A stretch of DNA of 64,000 nucleotides from a bacterium. GTDB lineage: Bacteria > AUK180. Where the stretch lies: assembly GCA_023144005.1 (NCBI GenBank), contig JAGLGN010000014.1:33464-97463 (forward strand). Reading direction: 5' to 3'. Made by a program: the position numbers and the translations under genes. The first letter of the stretch is position 1. Every line of letters starts with the position of its first letter. The notes beneath the pieces were generated by a model that did not search any database, had not been told where the DNA came from, and worked only from the letters and a program-made list of their open reading frames with translations. Positions 62,377-64,000 of this stretch are shown here, one piece after another.

Positions 62377-62799
62377 TCAAAGGCAGAGCGTATTTGTATG
62401 CATGATCGAACTGATCACTATGGCAAGTATGCCCAGGGCCATATTGATCCGTACCAATAAGTTCGATATTCCGATCTTCTTCTTTTTCTTCGAGATTTTA
62501 CGCATCATCGCTACGCCCAACATAACAAATGTTAGCCCTACCTTTAAGATCACAAAAGTGCGGGGGACTGCATACGGCGAGACACCGGACCTTGCCATGA
62601 AAATACCGGTGATCAGCAGCAGGAACGCGCTGAAAAATACCGCCTTCGTCAGCCCGTTTTCAAACTTCTTCCATTCATCGGGAGATGATCCCTTCTGCAT
62701 CGGCAGTATAAAAAAGCTCATCAGCAGCAGGCCGCCCACCCAGAAAGAAGTGGCGGTAAAATGTATGGATCTCATTATTATATATAGTATTTCTTCCAT
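62377..62799 (-). CDS. Four-helix membrane protein (CopD-like)
   Basis: 140 residues with four membrane helices. RSIHFTATSFWVGGLLLMSFFILP (helix 1, with an intramembrane His) resembles CopD/YchH-like proteins that may bind metal or haem; LLITGIFMA, ILKVGLTFVMLGVAMM and the final helix follow. The ATG at 62799 is used because it overlaps the previous stop by one base (TAATG) and has GAGG about 9 nt upstream. It lies between the barrel gene and hcp, so it is part of the nitrosative-stress operon. Function unproven. Confidence 0.7.
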   Translation of the reverse strand: MEEILYIIMRSIHFTATSFWVGGLLLMSFFILPMQKGSSPDEWKKFENGLTKAVFFSAFLLLITGIFMARSGVSPYAVPRTFVILKVGLTFVMLGVAMMRKISKKKKKIGISNLLVRINMALGILAIVISSIMHTNTLCL

Positions 62800-63689
62800 T
62801 ATCTTTTTCCTCTTGAAATATTCCACGACAGGCCGGCCTTGATCTGCAGTACATCATCGTATAGATCTCTCTTGAGAGGATATACTTCTGCCAGCATTTG
62901 AAAGCTCATTCTGCCGAGAACGGCTTGAACGCCCAGAGCGCCCGACACACCATAACCCGTAAACGGCAAGCGCTCATCCTTTGAGCGTATATATGCCTGA
63001 ACCGACAATTCCCAAAAAATGTTTCTGAACAATTGATCGCCATAAGAGATCAGCCCTCTATAGAGATCACCCCTTTCCGCACCGGTTATCAGGTCCTTAA
63101 GTCGTGCATCATAGATCAATGCGGTTATCAGCAGCCGCTTTTTTGAAAAGTGGTCACTTATAAGGCGTAAGGAAAAGCCATCACTGCCGACACCGGTGGG
63201 AAGCTCCATCTTTTCAAGCTCTTCAAAGGAGCCGGAATTCAAGCGGTACAAAAACGCCAGAGACAATGCATGGCCCTTTGTTCTTCTTAATTGGAATTTT
63301 GCAGAAAGATAGGTATCTCCCAAGCCGGAGCCCTCTTTTGTCATAATTGATTCTATCTTTTTATTCACAAATACCGTATTTATCGCCAGGGTAAGGTTCT
63401 CTCTCAGTCCATAACTCATATAAAATGTCACACCTGAGTTATAACCCGATCCATCGGCGGGAATCGCGGCCTGCTTAAGCGTTAGTGGGTCGGTGATCGA
63501 GGTAAACCCACCGTAAAAATAATGTATCCGCGTGGCAATGCCTCCGACGGGCGCAGCCGCTGCTCTGTTGAAATATATTGGTGGAGCAGCGAGAGGAGCG
63601 AGCATCAGAACCAAGAACAGGATCCCGGTAAGTATTGTTTTTCTCACTAATATTTTGAAAACAAATTGTGTGTCAGCATCCCGTATCAT
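62799..63689 (-). CDS. Outer-membrane beta-barrel protein (porin-like)
   Basis: 296 residues. The basic start and hydrophobic stretch (ILTGILFLVLMLAPLAAPPIYF in outline) make a long signal peptide, cleaved near AAAAPVGG. The rest alternates strands (VTFYMSYGLRENLTLAINTVF, GLGDTYLSAKFQLRR) and ends ...IKAGLSWNISRGKR, resembling small barrels of the transporter/DUF3187 type. It is the first gene of the hcp operon. Two ATGs are adjacent; 63689 is 6 nt from AGGAG. What it passes is unknown. Confidence 0.65.
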   Translation of the reverse strand: MIRDADTQFVFKILVRKTILTGILFLVLMLAPLAAPPIYFNRAAAAPVGGIATRIHYFYGGFTSITDPLTLKQAAIPADGSGYNSGVTFYMSYGLRENLTLAINTVFVNKKIESIMTKEGSGLGDTYLSAKFQLRRTKGHALSLAFLYRLNSGSFEELEKMELPTGVGSDGFSLRLISDHFSKKRLLITALIYDARLKDLITGAERGDLYRGLISYGDQLFRNIFWELSVQAYIRSKDERLPFTGYGVSGALGVQAVLGRMSFQMLAEVYPLKRDLYDDVLQIKAGLSWNISRGKR

Positions 63690-63769
63690 CATCGACTCCT
63701 TTGGAAGAAGCTTCGTAAAAGCGGAAGTTTATTCCCTTCTGCTGTGCCGGAAATTGAAGCCCTTTCCTT

Positions 63770-63793
63770 ATGTTAGTTATCATTCACTAACAT
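63770..63793. promoter_or_regulatory. Perfect inverted-repeat operator of the hcp operon
   Basis: ATGTTAGT-TATCATTC-ACTAACAT: perfect 8-bp arms around an 8-bp spacer, 24 bp in all. It begins inside the -10 box and covers the predicted start of transcription, the usual place for a repressor. The shape suits a dimeric MarR-, TetR- or Rrf2-type regulator; none is encoded in this window. Confidence 0.7.
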
Positions 63794-63820
63794 TATAGTA
63801 GATATTCTACCCTTTGTCAA
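63792..63820 (-). promoter_or_regulatory. Consensus promoter of the barrel - CopD-like - hcp operon
   Basis: TTGACA (63820-63815), 17 bp, TATAAT (63797-63792): a perfect sigma70-type promoter, suggesting strong transcription when the overlapping operator is free. The leader is about 95 nt. Confidence 0.8.
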
Positions 63821-63930
63821 GTTTTTCTTTGTACTTTTTCATAAATACGATGAAAATGAAAAAGATGTACTGATTGTGTTTTGATCCTTCTTTTCATTAT
63901 TAACATATGCTTTTCTCACATCATTTCATG

Positions 63931-64000
63931 ATGCTCAAAAAGAAAGATATATATATTATTGTTCCGGAAGGTGTTTTCTTTTCTTTTCGCTTTTTCCTTC
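63931..64000 (+). CDS. Possible start of a gene running off the window
   Basis: An ATG at 63931 opens a frame to the window end, MLKKKDIYIIVPEGVFFSF and onward. It has no clear ribosome site; it could be another leaderless gene. The IIVPEG opening is reminiscent of M23-peptidase-type N-termini, but 23 residues are too few for a call. The region 63821-63930 otherwise shows only AT-rich sequence. Confidence 0.25.
   Translation, partial: MLKKKDIYIIVPEGVFFSFRFFL

Overview
The window looks like a chromosomal contig from a Gram-negative (diderm), probably anaerobic and uncultivated bacterium. The evidence is several outer-membrane beta-barrel genes, murJ, an oxygen-sensitive type of hybrid cluster protein, and large secreted proteins with a FlgD-like C-terminal domain of the kind used by type IX secretion-like systems (two PorV/PorQ-family barrels are also present). 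I cannot name the phylum from sequence alone; an FCB-like or unnamed candidate phylum would fit. Genes are densely packed, mostly on the minus strand, with many 1-nt (TAATG/TGATG) and 4-nt (ATGA) stop/start overlaps. Promoters are classical TTGACA-17-TATAAT types.

Layout. 1-840: end of an unknown gene, a PilZ protein, simple-word repeats and tRNA-Leu(GAG). 848-8501 (minus): one apparent operon in which a giant secreted protein and a PorV-like barrel precede gap-pgk-tpiA-secG. 8758-22674: a glycan/envelope polysaccharide locus with two GT2 glycosyltransferases, two polytopic membrane proteins, an SGNH hydrolase, an O-antigen-ligase/TPR protein, a spermidine-synthase-like membrane fusion, WbqC, a methyltransferase and a FemAB-like acyltransferase. 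22775-38157 (minus): a tightly coupled nine-gene operon, DUF3006 - lamin-tail surface protein - PorV-like barrel - lamin-tail surface protein - barrel fused to two ComEA-type helix-hairpin-helix domains - HhH plus barrel protein - 49-aa membrane peptide - ComEC - SGNH hydrolase. This is the best candidate for an undescribed system: a surface and outer-membrane DNA-handling or uptake apparatus. 38429-48083: a methyltransferase, then murJ, a spore-photolyase-like radical SAM gene, a 254-bp MITE-like element sitting exactly on the valS stop codon, valS, argS (with an altered HIGH motif), rlmH, rsfS and a degenerate M20-type peptidase homologue. 48192-59075: rpsT, holA, a LipM-like ligase, a chemoreceptor, a sugar-type ABC importer (one permease has a 200-residue insert), adenine deaminase and an extended phosphopentomutase; together these suggest purine-nucleoside capture and breakdown. 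59255-60469: two poorly known genes between islands of simple-word repeats. 60689-63820: an hcp operon with a consensus promoter and a perfect inverted-repeat operator.

Taken together, the ComEC/HhH operon and the nucleoside operon would fit a cell that captures extracellular DNA and feeds on its nucleosides, but that link is inference. Several genes (two glycosyltransferases, WbqC, two methyltransferases, probably deoB) have their -10 box 5-7 nt before the ATG and so look leaderless, while operon-internal genes have good Shine-Dalgarno sites.
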